DNA of 32,733 bases from Actinomycetes bacterium (GCA_021820105.1 JAKAED010000025.1:1-32733); one strand, 5' to 3'. Numbered from the stretch's first letter, positions 22,076 through 32,251 are shown. Numbers and translations: made by a program. Notes: generated by a model not told the origin, from the sequence alone.

Positions 22076-24951
22076 GCTTCAACCATGGTCTTGGATCGCC
22101 GAGACCGCCCGGCTGAAGCGGTGCGACCAGCCAGGAGCGGCTTGAGAAAGCTGCCCGTGTACGACTCCGAAACCGACGCGACGTCCTCAGGAGTACCAGC
22201 AGCGATCAGATTGCCGCCCTCATCGCCGCCCTCGGGGCCAAGGTCAATGAGGTGATCGGAGACCTTGATCACGTCGAGGTTGTGCTCGATCACGACGATT
22301 GAGTTCCCGGCGTCCACCAGACGCTGGAGCACCTCGAGCAACCGTTGGATATCGGCGAAGTGCAGGCCGGTCGTCGGCTCATCGAGGATGTAGATCGTGC
22401 GGCCCGTGGCCACCTTGCAGAGCTCCGCCGCGAGCTTGACGCGCTGTGCCTCACCACCGGAGAGCGTCGTGGCCGGCTGCCCCAGACGCATGTAGCCGAG
22501 TCCGACGTCATTGAGCGTCTGCACCCGCCGGTTGATCTTGGGAATGTGCGCGAAGAACTCAAGCGCCTCAGCAATGGGCATCTCCAGTACGTCGGCGATC
22601 GTCTTGCCCTTGAAGCGCACCTCCAGCGTCTCCCGGTTGTAGCGCTTGCCATGGCACTGCTCGCAGGGCACGTACACGTCTGGCAGAAAGTGCATCTCGA
22701 TCTTGATCTGTCCGTCACCCTTACAGACCTCGCAGCGCCCGCCCTTCACGTTGAAGGAGAAGCGACCCGGCTTGTAACCGCGGGCACGAGCCTCGGGCGT
22801 GTGCGCGAACAGGTCACGGATCTGATCGAACAGGCCGATGTAGGTGGCGGGGTTCGAGCGCGGCGTTCGGCCGATCGGTGACTGATCAACGGCGATGATC
22901 TTGTCCAGTTGCTCCAGCCCGTTGATTGAGCTGTGCGCGCCGGCGCGGGTGCGCGTGGAGCTCAGCCGATTGGCAACCGCCTTGTACAGAACCTCGTTGA
23001 CCAGTGTCGACTTGCCCGAGCCCGATACCCCGGTGACGCTGCACAGCACTCCAAGCGGAACCCGCACATCGATCCGCCTGAGATTGTTCTCAGCGGCTCC
23101 CTTGATTTCCAGGTAGCCGCTCGGCTTGCGCCGCTTGGCAGGGAGCTCGATCCGGCGCGTGCCGGCCAGGAACTGGCCGGTCAGAGAATCCGGCACCGCT
23201 GCCACCTCCGCCGCGGTGCCCTGCGCCACCACCCGACCACCGTGCTCGCCGGCCCCGGGACCGATGTCGAGGAGATGGTCAGCCGCCCGCATCGTGTCCT
23301 CGTCGTGCTCCACCACCAGGACCGTGTTGCCCAGATCCCGCAACCGCTCGAGCGTCGCGATCAACTTATGGTTATCCCGCTGATGCAGCCCGATCGAGGG
23401 CTCGTCGAGGATGTAGAGCACGCCCACCAGCGAGGAGCCGATCTGTGTTGCCAAGCGGATCCGCTGCGCTTCACCGCCGGACAGCGTCGCGGCGGCGCGC
23501 TCCATGCTCAGGTAACCGACGCCGACGTTCTCCAGAAAGCTCAGCCGCTCCTCAATCTCCCGCAGGATGAGGTGAGCGATACGCCGATCATGCTCTGAGA
23601 GCTGCAGTGCCTGGACCCAGCTCAGCGCTCTCCGTGCTGAGAACGCGGCGAACTCGTTGATCGCGAGCCCGTCGACCAACACCGCCCGCGATTCCGGGCG
23701 CAACCTCGCGCCCTTGCACTCGGGGCAAGGACGGAGCGTCATGTACTCCTCGATCTTCTCCTTGACGAACTCCGAGTCCGTCTCGCGGTAGCGGCGCTCA
23801 AGCCCCTTCACGATGCCCTCGAACGCGGTGGTGTAGTTACGCCTGCGGCCGAAGCGGTTGCGATAGGCCACCTGAAAGCGCTCGCCGCCCGTTCCATGCA
23901 TGAAGAAGTCGCGTTGGTCCGCGGACAGCTCTCCCCAGGGCACGCCGGTATCGATCCCGTAGCGCTCGGAGATCGCCTGTGTCAACTGCTCGTAGTACTC
24001 GGAGGCGCTGGCCGTCCATGGAGCGATCGCTCCCTCGGCAATGGAGAGTGCCGGGTCCGGCACCACCAGCTCTGGATCGATCTCCATCTGCGAGCCCAAG
24101 CCGGTGCAGCGCGGGCAGGCGCCATGCGGCGAATTGAAGCTGAAGATCCGCGGCTCCAGTTCGACGAGGCTCGGGCCGTGCTCGGGACATGCGAACTTCT
24201 CGCTGTACAGGGTGAGCTCACCACTGTCCACCTGCTCGATCTCAACCAATCCGCCGGCGAGCGACACCGCGGTCTCAACAGAGTCGGCAAGGCGCTTGCG
24301 GAGGTCATCCTTCATCACCAGGCGATCGACGACGATCGAGATGTCGTGCTTGAACTTCTTGTCAAGCACGATCTCCTCATCGAGGCGGCGCAGTTCCCCA
24401 TCGATCTTGGCGCGCGTGAAACCCTCGCCGCGCAGCTCCTCCAACTGCTTGCCGTACTCCCCCTTGCGGCCACGGACGATCGGCGCCATCACCATGAAAC
24501 GGGTCCCGGCCGGCAGCTCCAGGACCTGGTCGATGATCTGCTCAGCCGACTGGCCGCTGATCGGTCGTCCGCAGATGTGACAGTGCGGCTTGCCGATTCG
24601 CGCCCACAGCAGCCGCAGATAGTCGTAGATCTCGGTGACCGTGCCCACCGTCGAGCGAGGGTTGCGAGAGGTCGTCTTCTGGTCGATCGAGATGGCAGGC
24701 GAGAGGCCCTCGATCGAATCGACGTCAGGCTTGTCCATCTGTCCGAGGAATTGGCGGGCGTAGGCGGACAGCGACTCCACGTAGCGCCGCTGGCCCTCCG
24801 CGTAGATCGTGTCGAAGGCGAGTGACGACTTGCCCGACCCCGAGAGGCCGGTGATGACAGTCAGCGAGTCCCGCGGGATCGAGACGCTGATGTCCTTCAG
24901 ATTGTGCTCTCGGGCCCCTGTGACGATGAGCTGATCCACAGCATGGATCAT
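22072..24951 (-). CDS. uvrA: Excinuclease ABC subunit A
   Basis: Damage-recognition ATPase of nucleotide excision repair; loads UvrB onto lesions. 959 residues, normal for UvrA. Two ABC ATPase modules are visible. The first has [34 protein letters not shown] (P-loop about 35-43), zinc-binding CHICG and CPEHG...CPRC, and [34 protein letters not shown]. The second has [16 protein letters not shown], the zinc module CEVCKGDG...[10 protein letters not shown], and [16 protein letters not shown] with [10 protein letters not shown]. The start is taken at ATG 24951 ([19 protein letters not shown]), 28 bases after the DivIVA-like gene; the frame stays open a further 57 bases upstream, overlapping that gene. 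Confidence 0.97.
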   Translation of the reverse strand: MIHAVDQLIVTGAREHNLKDISVSIPRDSLTVITGLSGSGKSSLAFDTIYAEGQRRYVESLSAYARQFLGQMDKPDVDSIEGLSPAISIDQKTTSRNPRSTVGTVTEIYDYLRLLWARIGKPHCHICGRPISGQSAEQIIDQVLELPAGTRFMVMAPIVRGRKGEYGKQLEELRGEGFTRAKIDGELRRLDEEIVLDKKFKHDISIVVDRLVMKDDLRKRLADSVETAVSLAGGLVEIEQVDSGELTLYSEKFACPEHGPSLVELEPRIFSFNSPHGACPRCTGLGSQMEIDPELVVPDPALSIAEGAIAPWTASASEYYEQLTQAISERYGIDTGVPWGELSADQRDFFMHGTGGERFQVAYRNRFGRRRNYTTAFEGIVKGLERRYRETDSEFVKEKIEEYMTLRPCPECKGARLRPESRAVLVDGLAINEFAAFSARRALSWVQALQLSEHDRRIAHLILREIEERLSFLENVGVGYLSMERAAATLSGGEAQRIRLATQIGSSLVGVLYILDEPSIGLHQRDNHKLIATLERLRDLGNTVLVVEHDEDTMRAADHLLDIGPGAGEHGGRVVAQGTAAEVAAVPDSLTGQFLAGTRRIELPAKRRKPSGYLEIKGAAENNLRRIDVRVPLGVLCSVTGVSGSGKSTLVNEVLYKAVANRLSSTRTRAGAHSSINGLEQLDKIIAVDQSPIGRTPRSNPATYIGLFDQIRDLFAHTPEARARGYKPGRFSFNVKGGRCEVCKGDGQIKIEMHFLPDVYVPCEQCHGKRYNRETLEVRFKGKTIADVLEMPIAEALEFFAHIPKINRRVQTLNDVGLGYMRLGQPATTLSGGEAQRVKLAAELCKVATGRTIYILDEPTTGLHFADIQRLLEVLQRLVDAGNSIVVIEHNLDVIKVSDHLIDLGPEGGDEGGNLIAAGTPEDVASVSESYTGSFLKPLLAGRTASAGRSRRSKTMVEA

Positions 24952-24979
24952 ATTGGACCGAACAGACGTTCGCCCGGAA

Positions 24980-25756
24980 TCAGTCCGCCACGGAGGCGTA
25001 GACCTCATCCAACAGCTGAGCGCGATCCTCGAGCTCGAAGTTGGCCGCCAGGTAGCGGTCGGTCTCCTCGCGCGGCGTACCGTTGAGCGCCATGTTCAAT
25101 GCGACCAGACGGGCGCCCTCAATGTCGTCCCGTGGCGGCTCCTCGTCAAAGGCGGCGGATGGCGGCTCGGTCGACGGCTGAACGGATTCGACGGTCGCCG
25201 GTGGCGCCTCAGCGCCGTCGGTGGCCAGCGGGCCAACGACGGCGGGGCTCGGCTCATGCGCAAACTGCGCGCGCGGACCGACCGTATCCCGCACGTTCTC
25301 GAAGTTACCCTCAAGCAGCTGCAGATCGGCGTTCAGCCGGTTGGCGCCGGTCCGCAGACCGTCGATCAGCGAGGAGAGCTCCGACTCCATCGCGTTCAGG
25401 CGCTGCAGCATCACGGTTGTGGATTCGGACACGCGACCGACGTAGTCGCGCGCCTGCGTGGTGGCGTCGGTGCGAGCAGACTGCGCTTCCTGAGCCGCTT
25501 CGGTACGGATCTCGCGTGCTTCCGCCTCGGCCTGACGGAGGATCTCGGCCGCGCTGGCCTCGGCCGCTTCGATGATCGCACGCACCTGCTCGCTGGCGGA
25601 CGAGGCGAGCGACTCAGAGTGCCTCCGCGCGGTCAGACGCAGCTCCTCCACCTGTGTCGCGACGTCAGCGAGGTGAGCGTCCACGGCGGCAGGATCGTAG
25701 CCACGACGACCGATCGGAAAGTCACGCTTCTCGATGCTCTGCCTGTCAAGCGCCAT
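24980..25756 (-). CDS. DivIVA-domain coiled-coil protein
   Basis: 258 residues. The N terminus [29 protein letters not shown] is the DivIVA membrane-targeting motif. A long Ala/Glu/Arg-rich coiled coil follows (about residues 30-145), then a Pro/Ala-rich linker and a conserved-looking C-terminal block ([46 protein letters not shown]). DivIVA/Wag31 proteins sit on curved membrane at poles or septa and organise wall growth. A protein of this kind between uvrB and uvrA is unusual outside this lineage. The ATG lies 12 bases after the uvrB stop, so it is probably co-transcribed. Confidence 0.88.
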   Translation of the reverse strand: MALDRQSIEKRDFPIGRRGYDPAAVDAHLADVATQVEELRLTARRHSESLASSASEQVRAIIEAAEASAAEILRQAEAEAREIRTEAAQEAQSARTDATTQARDYVGRVSESTTVMLQRLNAMESELSSLIDGLRTGANRLNADLQLLEGNFENVRDTVGPRAQFAHEPSPAVVGPLATDGAEAPPATVESVQPSTEPPSAAFDEEPPRDDIEGARLVALNMALNGTPREETDRYLAANFELEDRAQLLDEVYASVAD

Positions 25757-25768
25757 TGGCGCCGTAGC

Positions 25769-27784
25769 CTACCGAACGCGGCCCTCGGCCACCGCCAGGT
25801 CGAGCTCTCGCTTGAGATCGCGGATCTCGTCGCGCAGCCGGGCCGCATATTCAAAGCGGAGATCCTCAGCAGCGGCCAGCATCTCCTCCTCAAGCTCCAC
25901 GATCTTACGTTCGATCTCCGCCGGAGCGAGCGTACCGGCCGCCTCGCGCTGCCGGCGTCGGCGGGACTTTGGCACCTTGGCCTCGCCCTGCAGGAACTCG
26001 GCGATGTCTGAGATGCCCTTGGTGATCGTCTCCGGGGTGATGCCGTGCTCCTGGTTGTAGGCGAGCTGAATCTCGCGTCGGCGATCGGTTTCGTCGATGG
26101 CTGCTCGCATCGCCGCGCTCTCCTTGTCGGCGTACATCAGCACCCTGCCGCCGACATTGCGCGCCGCACGACCAATCGTCTGGATCAATGACGTTGCACC
26201 ACGCAGGAAGCCCTCCTTGTCGGCGTCCAAAATCGCCACCAGGCTCACCTCCGGAAGATCCAGACCCTCCCGCAGGAGGTTCACGCCAACCAGCACGTCA
26301 AACTCACCCAATCTGAGTTCACGGATGATCTGGATGCGCTCGAGCGTGTCCACCTCGGAGTGCAGGTAGCGAACCTTGAAGCCCATCTCGAGCAGATAGT
26401 CGGTCAGGTCCTCCGACATCTTCTTGGTGAGCGTCGTGACCAGCGTGCGCTCGTCACGGTCGACTCGCGCCCTGATCTCGTTCATGAGATCGTCGATCTG
26501 GTTCTTGGTCTCGCGCACCTCGATCTCAGGGTCGACGATGCCGGTCGGTCGAACGATCTGTTCGACGACCCGCGTCGAATGGGTGCGCTCGTACTCACCG
26601 GGAGTGGCCGAGACGAACACGATCTGCGGGGTGATGCTGAGGAACTCCTGGAAGGTCTGGGGACGGTTGTCCATCGCACTCGGTAGGCGAAAGCCGTAGT
26701 CCACAAGCGTCTGCTTGCGCGAGCGATCGCCCTCATACATGCCGCCGATCTGCGGAACCGTCTGGTGGGACTCGTCGATGAAGCAGACAAAGTCGTCCGG
26801 GAAGTAGTCGAGCAGGCAGTAGGGCCGCTCGCCGGGCTTGCGGCCGTCAAGGATGCGACTGTAGTTCTCGATGCCGCTGCAGAAGCCCATCTCCCGCAGC
26901 ATCTCCATGTCGTATTGGGTTCGCTGCCTGAGACGGTGTGACTCCAGGAGCTTGCCGCTCGCCTCCAGCTCGGCGCAGCGCTCGTTCAGTTCGGCGCCGA
27001 TCTGAGCTACGGCGTCCTCAATCTGGCCCTCGCGGACGTTGTAGTGCGAAGCGGGCCAGATCGCGACATGCTCCAGGTCGTCCTCGATCAGCTCTCCGGT
27101 CACCGGATCAAAGTGCTGCAGGTGTTCGACCTCATCCCCAAACATGCTGATCCGGTAGGCGGTTTCGGCGTACGCGGGCCAGATCTCGAGCGTCTCGCCG
27201 CGGACCCTGAAGGTGCCACGCGCCAGCGCGGTGTCGTTGCGGCTGTACTGGATGCTCACCAGCTTCCTCAACAGACCGTCGCGATCAATCAGTGCACCCC
27301 GGGTGAGGGTCTGGAGGTTCTCGTCGTAGACCTCCGGAGAGCCGAGGCCATAGATGCTGCTCACGGAGGCCACGATCAGGACGTCCCGGCGGGCGAACAG
27401 AGCTGCCGTGGCAGCGTGTCGCAGGCGGTCAATCTCCTGGTTGATCGCCGAGTCCTTCTCGATGTAGAGATCCTTGCTGGGCACGTAGGCCTCGGGCTGG
27501 TAGTAGTCGTAGTAGGAGACGAAGTACTCAACCGCATTGCGCGGGAAGAACGTGCGGAACTCATTGCACAGCTGCGCGGCCAGCGTCTTGTTATGTGCGA
27601 TCACCAGAGCCGGCCGGTTGACCTCGGCGATGGTTGCGGCCATCGTCATCGTCTTGCCGGTGCCGGTGGCGCCGAGCAGAGTCATCATCCGCTCACCGTC
27701 ACGCAGGCCGTCAGCGAGGCTTGAGATCGCCTCTGGCTGGTCGGCGGTGGGGCTGAAGGTTGCGTCCAGTTCGAATCCGGGCAC
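25769..27784 (-). CDS. uvrB: Excinuclease ABC subunit B
   Basis: Helicase-like damage-verifying subunit of nucleotide excision repair. 671 residues. The Walker A motif is [17 protein letters not shown] (about 37-53). The DNA-clamping beta-hairpin is [33 protein letters not shown] is the DEAD-box equivalent, [30 protein letters not shown] and QTIGRAARN are motifs V and VI, and the C-terminal UVR motif ([27 protein letters not shown]) binds UvrC. The start is GTG at 27784. It leads a uvrB, DivIVA-like gene, uvrA and acyltransferase transcription unit. Confidence 0.97.
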   Translation of the reverse strand: MPGFELDATFSPTADQPEAISSLADGLRDGERMMTLLGATGTGKTMTMAATIAEVNRPALVIAHNKTLAAQLCNEFRTFFPRNAVEYFVSYYDYYQPEAYVPSKDLYIEKDSAINQEIDRLRHAATAALFARRDVLIVASVSSIYGLGSPEVYDENLQTLTRGALIDRDGLLRKLVSIQYSRNDTALARGTFRVRGETLEIWPAYAETAYRISMFGDEVEHLQHFDPVTGELIEDDLEHVAIWPASHYNVREGQIEDAVAQIGAELNERCAELEASGKLLESHRLRQRTQYDMEMLREMGFCSGIENYSRILDGRKPGERPYCLLDYFPDDFVCFIDESHQTVPQIGGMYEGDRSRKQTLVDYGFRLPSAMDNRPQTFQEFLSITPQIVFVSATPGEYERTHSTRVVEQIVRPTGIVDPEIEVRETKNQIDDLMNEIRARVDRDERTLVTTLTKKMSEDLTDYLLEMGFKVRYLHSEVDTLERIQIIRELRLGEFDVLVGVNLLREGLDLPEVSLVAILDADKEGFLRGATSLIQTIGRAARNVGGRVLMYADKESAAMRAAIDETDRRREIQLAYNQEHGITPETITKGISDIAEFLQGEAKVPKSRRRRQREAAGTLAPAEIERKIVELEEEMLAAAEDLRFEYAARLRDEIRDLKRELDLAVAEGRVR

Positions 27785-27826
27785 TTGCGTCGATCCTAGC
27801 GGCGTGAGCGGTGGCTGCGGGCTCGT

Positions 27827-28810
27827 CTATCCGCTCGCCTGATCCACCAGGAGCGCTGCGCCGAGCGCTCCACCCAGGTCACCCAGGGCGACCAACTGCA
27901 CGTCCGGCATCGTGTGACCGGGAAAGAGGTGCTTGCGCATGGCCTTCCTGATGCGCTCGACGTAGCCCTCGCCAAAGCGCACACCCAACCCGCCGCCGAT
28001 CACCACCGCCTCGACGTCAAGCAGGTTCACCGCTGAAGCTGCTCCCGCAGCGAGGGCCTCAACAGCACCGTCGATCAGCTCGACCGCCAGCTCATCACCC
28101 CGGTCCACCGCCGTCTCCCAGACAGCGCTGGTGAAGCGCTCGCGCTGCTTGTGCTGCATGATCTCGAGCAGCGCAGATCGGCGTCCCCCCTCAATCTCGC
28201 GGCGCGCATGTGCCTCCATCGCCGCGCGCCCGGCGTAGGCCTCCACGCACCCCTCATTTCCGCAAGGGCAGCGGCGCCCGCCGCGCCGAATCACCATGTG
28301 CCCGATCTCCCCCGCGCCGCCGCGTCCTCGCCAAGGCTTGCCTGCGAACACCAGGCCGCCTCCCACACCTGTGCCCCAGAAGATGCCGAGCAGCGATGAG
28401 TACGACCGACCGACCCCGAGCTTGAACTCGCCTGCGGTCGCCACCTGGACGTCATTGCCGATCGCAACCCTGGTGCCGAGCCTGTGGCTGAGCTCGTTAC
28501 CGAGCTCATAGCTTCCGTCCCAGCCGGGAAGGTTGCGCGCGCTTGAGACGGTTCCGGTCGTGGCGTCAACCGACCCGGGGGACCCAACGCCAACCCCGAT
28601 GAGCGCAGAGGTGGTGGTACCGGCTGCCTGCGCCGCTTCGGTGATGGCCTGAGACATCTCTGCTGCAACGTCCTGCGGTGTGCCCCGGATCGGCGTCGGA
28701 TGGCGCGAAGAACCGAGCACTCTATTGGCCGCATCTACGACGATCGCCTCGATCTTGGTGCCGCCGAGGTCGATCCCGCCGCGCAGGCCAGCTTCCGTGG
28801 TGTGGGTCAT
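27827..28810 (-). CDS. ROK family sugar kinase (glucokinase-like)
   Basis: 327 residues. The phosphate-binding opening GIDLGGTKIEAIVVDA is followed by VGSPGSVDATTGTV, NDVQVATAGEFKLGVGR, GTGVGGGLVFAGKPWRGRGGAGEIGHMVI and the ROK zinc cluster CPCGNEGCVEAYAGR. It should phosphorylate glucose or a related hexose with ATP or polyphosphate; there is no DNA-binding domain, so it is a kinase and not a NagC-type repressor. The ATG at 28810 is preferred over a GTG directly before it. It ends 42 bases before uvrB on the same strand. Confidence 0.92.
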   Translation of the reverse strand: MTHTTEAGLRGGIDLGGTKIEAIVVDAANRVLGSSRHPTPIRGTPQDVAAEMSQAITEAAQAAGTTTSALIGVGVGSPGSVDATTGTVSSARNLPGWDGSYELGNELSHRLGTRVAIGNDVQVATAGEFKLGVGRSYSSLLGIFWGTGVGGGLVFAGKPWRGRGGAGEIGHMVIRRGGRRCPCGNEGCVEAYAGRAAMEAHARREIEGGRRSALLEIMQHKQRERFTSAVWETAVDRGDELAVELIDGAVEALAAGAASAVNLLDVEAVVIGGGLGVRFGEGYVERIRKAMRKHLFPGHTMPDVQLVALGDLGGALGAALLVDQASG

Positions 28811-29042
28811 CACCGGATTATTCAGCCTCCGGGGGCGACCGTGCGGGGGTCACCCCTTGGCGCAAAGCCGCCGGCACCGCGGTGTCGCGCAGAACAGCGC
28901 ACATCAGGCAGGTTAGGCGCGGCTTACTCCGGATGGCAGGAGAGCAGGCGCGGCGGTACGTTGTGCTGGCATCGTCAACAATAAGCGGACTGCACGGGAT
29001 TGTTCCCGCCGCACGCCCGCCGAACGATGAAAGGAGCGCATC
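28811..29042. other. Divergent intergenic region, ROK kinase / membrane protein
   Basis: 232 bases that must hold the promoters of both flanking genes. Open frames crossing it are short and show no family features. TTGTGC (28961-28966) followed by an AT-richer ACAATA could belong to a plus-strand promoter, but the spacing is poor. I make no firm regulatory call. Confidence 0.3.
29031..29036 (+). promoter_or_regulatory. Shine-Dalgarno sequence of the small membrane protein gene
   Basis: AAGGAG lies six bases before the ATG at 29043, a near-ideal site that supports this otherwise unrecognised gene as real. Confidence 0.7.
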
Positions 29043-29459
29043 ATGCGCCTGCACTTCATCTCACGGCTGGCTCTGTTGATCACAGGCAGCTTCTTGGTGG
29101 TGGCAACTCAGGAAGCCGCCTGGGCCGGGGGCACCATGAAGTGGTTGTTCATCGGCGGAGGCGCGATCGCAATCGCCGTTGCGGCAGCCGATTCGCTGCT
29201 TGAGTCGTTCGAGCAGCGTGGCATCGACGCCCTGACCGCGCTGATCGGCGCGTGGATGGTCATCGAGGCAGCAGTACTCGCTCAGGCCGACGTCAAATGG
29301 TGGTCGTTTGGATCCGCCGTTGCGATCGCGCTCATGAGCGCGGCCGGGCTCGTGTTCCACGAGTGGAGCACGGAGCGTGTTGTGCATGAGCTGCGCGTGA
29401 CTCATCACGAGGAGGCTCGCCGCGAGGCCGAGGAACGGCCCCCGGTGATGGTCGCGTAG
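29043..29459 (+). CDS. Small hypothetical membrane protein with about four transmembrane helices
   Basis: 138 residues. Hydrophobic stretches lie at about 8-22, 34-50, 62-80 and 88-106, followed by a charged, His/Glu/Arg-rich cytoplasmic-type tail (VVHELRVTHHEEARREAEERPP). The family is unknown to me. A strong AAGGAG site and a hairpin terminator directly downstream argue that it is a genuine single-gene unit. It converges with the lytic transglycosylase gene. Confidence 0.75.
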   Translation: MRLHFISRLALLITGSFLVVATQEAAWAGGTMKWLFIGGGAIAIAVAAADSLLESFEQRGIDALTALIGAWMVIEAAVLAQADVKWWSFGSAVAIALMSAAGLVFHEWSTERVVHELRVTHHEEARREAEERPPVMVA

Positions 29460-29479
29460 CGCCAGAGAAAGCGGGGCGC

Positions 29480-29512
29480 AGCGGGGCCGACGCAGTCAGC
29501 GCCGGCCCCGCT
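29480..29512. terminator. Bidirectional hairpin terminator between convergent genes
   Basis: AGCGGGGCCG (29480-29489) pairs perfectly with CGGCCCCGCT (29503-29512) around a 13-base loop. It sits between the stop at 29459 on the plus strand and the stop at 29531 on the minus strand. No T-run is present on either side, as is common in high-GC actinobacteria. Confidence 0.6.
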
Positions 29513-29530
29513 TGCAGACCAGTTCAAGCG

Positions 29531-30181
29531 TCAGCCGTAGCCGAGCTGGCGCGCATAGCGCCTGCGGTAATCACGCTGCTTATCCAGCACCTCAGCAACG
29601 TAGGCGCGCGTCTCCAGTAGCGGAATCGTGCTGACCGTGAAGCTGCGGTGGCGAGCGCGATCGGCGGCCAACCAGTTGAGGACGTTGGTTTCGCCGCCGT
29701 TGTAGGCGGCCAGGGCCAAGACCTTGCTGCCCTTGAAGGTGTCGAGCAGATAGCGGAGGTAGTAGCTCCCGTAGGCGATGTTCACGCTCGGCGTGGCCAG
29801 GTCTGTGAGGCTGAACGCATAGCCGTTGGAACGGTGCGCGAGGAACCTGGCCGTGGCAGGTTCGATCTGCATCAGCCCCTCAGCGCCGGTCGGCGATGTT
29901 CTCGGTCTGAAGCGGGTTTCCGCGTAGATGACAGCCGCGATCAGAGCCGGATCCAGCCGCTTCTCGGCAGCCTGTTGGCGAATGATCGCGGAGTACTTGA
30001 GCGGCAGCCCGAAGTGGGCGATCGCCCTCCGCATCAGCGGCAGCAGCGCCACGGTGCCGAGGCCCAAGGCGATCAGGCCGATCAGCAGGAGCAGCCTACG
30101 GCGACGCACCCTCGCGCTTGACCGCCGTCGGTGCGTCGCGTAGTGGCGGGTCGGGCCGCTCGTGCGTCCCGCGGTACTCAT
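29531..30181 (-). CDS. Lytic transglycosylase (SLT/Slt70-type domain), membrane-anchored
   Basis: 216 residues. A basic N terminus (HRRRSSARVRRRR) is followed by one transmembrane or signal-anchor helix (LLLLIGLIALGLGTVALLPL, about 30-49). The catalytic domain follows: IRQQAAEKRLDPALIAAVIYAETRFRPRTSPTGAEGLMQIEPATA, where Glu88 is the likely catalytic acid, then VNIAYGSYYLRYLL and LALAAYNGGETNV. It should cut peptidoglycan glycan strands, forming 1,6-anhydro-MurNAc ends, outside the membrane. The ATG at 30181 overlaps the coaE stop (ATGA), so it is translated from the coaE mRNA. Confidence 0.91.
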   Translation of the reverse strand: MSTAGRTSGPTRHYATHRRRSSARVRRRRLLLLIGLIALGLGTVALLPLMRRAIAHFGLPLKYSAIIRQQAAEKRLDPALIAAVIYAETRFRPRTSPTGAEGLMQIEPATARFLAHRSNGYAFSLTDLATPSVNIAYGSYYLRYLLDTFKGSKVLALAAYNGGETNVLNWLAADRARHRSFTVSTIPLLETRAYVAEVLDKQRDYRRRYARQLGYG

Positions 30182-30765
30182 CGCTCAAGGATGTCAAGAA
30201 TCGACGACAGTTCCGATTCCAGCTGCTCGATGGAGCCGTTGTTCTCAACCACAAACGTGGAACGTGCGGCCTTTTCCTCCTGGCTGAGCTGGCGCGCGTC
30301 GCGCTGAGCGAGCGCCGCGTGGCCTCGGCTTCCGGCTCGCTCCGCGCGCAGCTGTTCATCGGCGACAACGGCCACCGTCGCATCATAGGTCTGCTCTGCC
30401 CCCGCCTCGAACAGGAGCGGGATCTCAACGACCAACGCCCGTGGCGGGGGCTGCAGCAGGGAAACGCGTGCGCGCCATGCCTCCACCTGGCGCCGGACCA
30501 GCGGCCAAAGCAGTTGCTCAAGCCACGCCCGATCCGGCGTGGAGGCGAAGATCCGCCGCGCAAGGCTCGCCCGATCAACCACTCCACCCGGCGCGATGTC
30601 CGCACCGAAGCGCGCGGTCACAGCATCACGAACCTCCGGGGCGCTGTAGAGGTCGTGGACAACGGCATCAGTTGAGATGACGGCTGCGCCCAGGCGCTCG
30701 AGAGCTGCAAGCGCTGTGGACTTTCCAGCGCCCATTCCTCCGGTCAAAGCGATGAAGGGCGGCAC
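30178..30765 (-). CDS. coaE: Dephospho-CoA kinase
   Basis: Final step of CoA synthesis: phosphorylates the 3'-OH of the dephospho-CoA ribose. About 195 residues from the GTG at 30765 (MPPFIALTGGMGAGKSTALAALERLG, with the P-loop). STDAVVHDLYS, VVEIPLLFEAG and TVAVVADEQLRAERAGSR are conserved family blocks. A TTG at 30792 would add nine residues. The GTG lies within a 14-bp hairpin and no ribosome-binding site is clear, so the start is uncertain. It follows rpsA by 68 bases and is coupled to the lytic transglycosylase gene. Confidence 0.94.
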   Translation of the reverse strand: MPPFIALTGGMGAGKSTALAALERLGAAVISTDAVVHDLYSAPEVRDAVTARFGADIAPGGVVDRASLARRIFASTPDRAWLEQLLWPLVRRQVEAWRARVSLLQPPPRALVVEIPLLFEAGAEQTYDATVAVVADEQLRAERAGSRGHAALAQRDARQLSQEEKAARSTFVVENNGSIEQLESELSSILDILER

Positions 30766-30787
30766 GGCGCTAACCGTACCGCCCTTC
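30754..30787 (-). promoter_or_regulatory. 14-bp stem-loop covering the coaE start region
   Basis: On the minus strand, GAAGGGCGGTACGG (30787-30774) pairs with CCGTGCCGCCCTTC (30767-30754) around the 6-base loop TTAGCG, with one G-T wobble. The descending arm contains the GTG start of coaE at 30765. No U-tract follows. It may end or process the rpsA transcript, or limit coaE translation. Confidence 0.6.
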
Positions 30788-30833
30788 AGCAAGATGGGCC
30801 TTTCAGCTGAGTGCGGCGCAGGCCCGCGTTGCG

Positions 30834-32234
30834 CTACTCAGCGGCGGGTTCCTCCGACTCCTCGTCAGCCTCGGCAGCCTGCTCGTCGCCCGCGGCGACC
30901 GGCTCGTCGTCTGCGGTCTCTTCGTCGGCTGCGGCAACTTCGTCGGCTGCGGAAACTTCACCGAGGCTCTCCTCGGCAACCTCGACCTCTGCCGGCATCG
31001 CCACCGCATCGGCGAAGACATCCTCGGACAGCCCGAGATCAGGGACGTCCTCCATCTCATCAGCCGCGGGCGCGATGATCGGGCGCACCGGGAGCACCTG
31101 ACCCTCGACCCGCTTGATTGAGAGCGAGAGCCGGCGCCGCTCAGAGTCGATCTCAAGGATCTTCACCCGAACCGGATCGTCCGGCTGGATGATCTCCCGC
31201 GGGTTCTCAACGTGATGCTGAGCGAGCTCCGAGATGTGGACAAGGCCCTCCACGCCATCGAGGATCTCCACGAACGCGCCGAAGGTGACGACCTTGGTGA
31301 CGATTCCCTCGAGCTCATCGCCGATGTTATAGGTGTCAACCACGCGCTGCCACGGATCCTCCTGCGTCTGCTTGAGACCCAGGGAGATGCGCTGACGCTG
31401 ACGGTCTATGTCCAGCACCTTGACCGAAACGGTGTCGCCGATGTTGAGGATCTCAGACGGATGGTTGACGTGTGACCACGAAAGCTCTGAGATGTGGATC
31501 AGACCGTCAATCCCGTCAAGATCGACGAACGCACCGAAGTCAACGATGTTGGAGATGACACCCTCCACGACCTGGCCGGGCTGCAGACGGTCGAGGATGC
31601 GCTCGCGGTCCTCCTTGCGCTGCTCCTCAAGCACCGCCCGACGCGAGAGCACGACGTTGTTGCGTGAGCGGTTGAGCTCTATGACCTTGCACTCAATCGT
31701 CGTGCTCATGTACTCATCGAGGTTCGGAACACGACGGATATCAACCAGCGACGCGGGCAGGAAGCCACGCACGCCGAGGTCGATGATCAGACCGCCCTTG
31801 ACGACCTCAATGACCGATCCCTCAACCGGTTCGCCTGACTGCGCGGCGGCCTCAATGCGGCGCCATGCCTTCTCGAAGCGGGCCCGCTTCTTGGAGAGAA
31901 TCAGGCGACCATCCTGGTCCTCCTTGGTGAGAACCAGCGCGTCCACTTCCTCCCCGAGCGACACCTCCTCGCTGGGGTCGACCGACTTGCGGATCGAGAG
32001 CTCGTTGGCGGGAATGACGCCTTCAGACTTGTAGCCGATATCGACGAGGACCTCGTCGTTGTCGATGCGCACGACGTGACCCGTGACGACATCGCCCTCG
32101 GTGAAGGGATGGATGGTGGCGTCATAGTTAGGCACGATCGTGCCATCCGGGTGCTGCAGGAGCAGGCCGTTCGAACCTTCGACAACCTTGAGTTCCGACA
32201 GTTCGTTGGGGGTGGGAGCGGTAATCGTTGACAT
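30834..32234 (-). CDS. rpsA: 30S ribosomal protein S1
   Basis: 466 residues with four S1 RNA-binding domains, at about residues 45-115, 130-200, 217-287 and 302-372. The last two are the strongest (GVISNIVDFGAFVDLDGIDGLIHISELSW; GIVTKVVTFGAFVEILDGVEGLVHISELA). It helps ribosomes bind mRNA. A C-terminal tail of about 75 residues is highly acidic and Ala/Glu/Asp-rich (AADEVAAADEETADDEPVAAG is within it). Four domains plus an acidic tail is the actinobacterial form, rather than the six domains of E. coli. The start is ATG at 32234 with AGGGG six bases upstream; the open frame extends a further 57 bases without similarity. Confidence 0.96.
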   Translation of the reverse strand: MSTITAPTPNELSELKVVEGSNGLLLQHPDGTIVPNYDATIHPFTEGDVVTGHVVRIDNDEVLVDIGYKSEGVIPANELSIRKSVDPSEEVSLGEEVDALVLTKEDQDGRLILSKKRARFEKAWRRIEAAAQSGEPVEGSVIEVVKGGLIIDLGVRGFLPASLVDIRRVPNLDEYMSTTIECKVIELNRSRNNVVLSRRAVLEEQRKEDRERILDRLQPGQVVEGVISNIVDFGAFVDLDGIDGLIHISELSWSHVNHPSEILNIGDTVSVKVLDIDRQRQRISLGLKQTQEDPWQRVVDTYNIGDELEGIVTKVVTFGAFVEILDGVEGLVHISELAQHHVENPREIIQPDDPVRVKILEIDSERRRLSLSIKRVEGQVLPVRPIIAPAADEMEDVPDLGLSEDVFADAVAMPAEVEVAEESLGEVSAADEVAAADEETADDEPVAAGDEQAAEADEESEEPAAE

Positions 32235-32245
32235 GTGGACCCCTG

Positions 32246-32251
32246 AGTGTA
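32246..32251 (-). promoter_or_regulatory. Candidate -10 box of rpsA
   Basis: TACACT on the minus strand lies 11 bases before the rpsA ATG, which would give a very short leader that excludes part of the AGGGG site. No matching -35 element is evident, so a longer leader from a promoter further upstream is also possible. Confidence 0.3.

Noticed and set aside
23896-24825. A 309-codon open frame on the plus strand inside uvrA
   Set aside because: Antisense to conserved UvrA motifs; its translation has no recognisable domain.
24953-26011. A 352-codon open frame on the plus strand across the DivIVA-like and uvrB genes
   Set aside because: Antisense to two recognised genes, with no motif of its own.
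28818-29054. A 78-codon minus-strand open frame upstream of the ROK kinase
   Set aside because: No family resemblance, no ribosome-binding site, and it covers the region where the divergent promoters must lie.
30840-30990. Repetitive sequence near the rpsA end as a DNA repeat element
   Set aside because: It is explained by the Ala/Glu/Asp-rich acidic tail of ribosomal protein S1.
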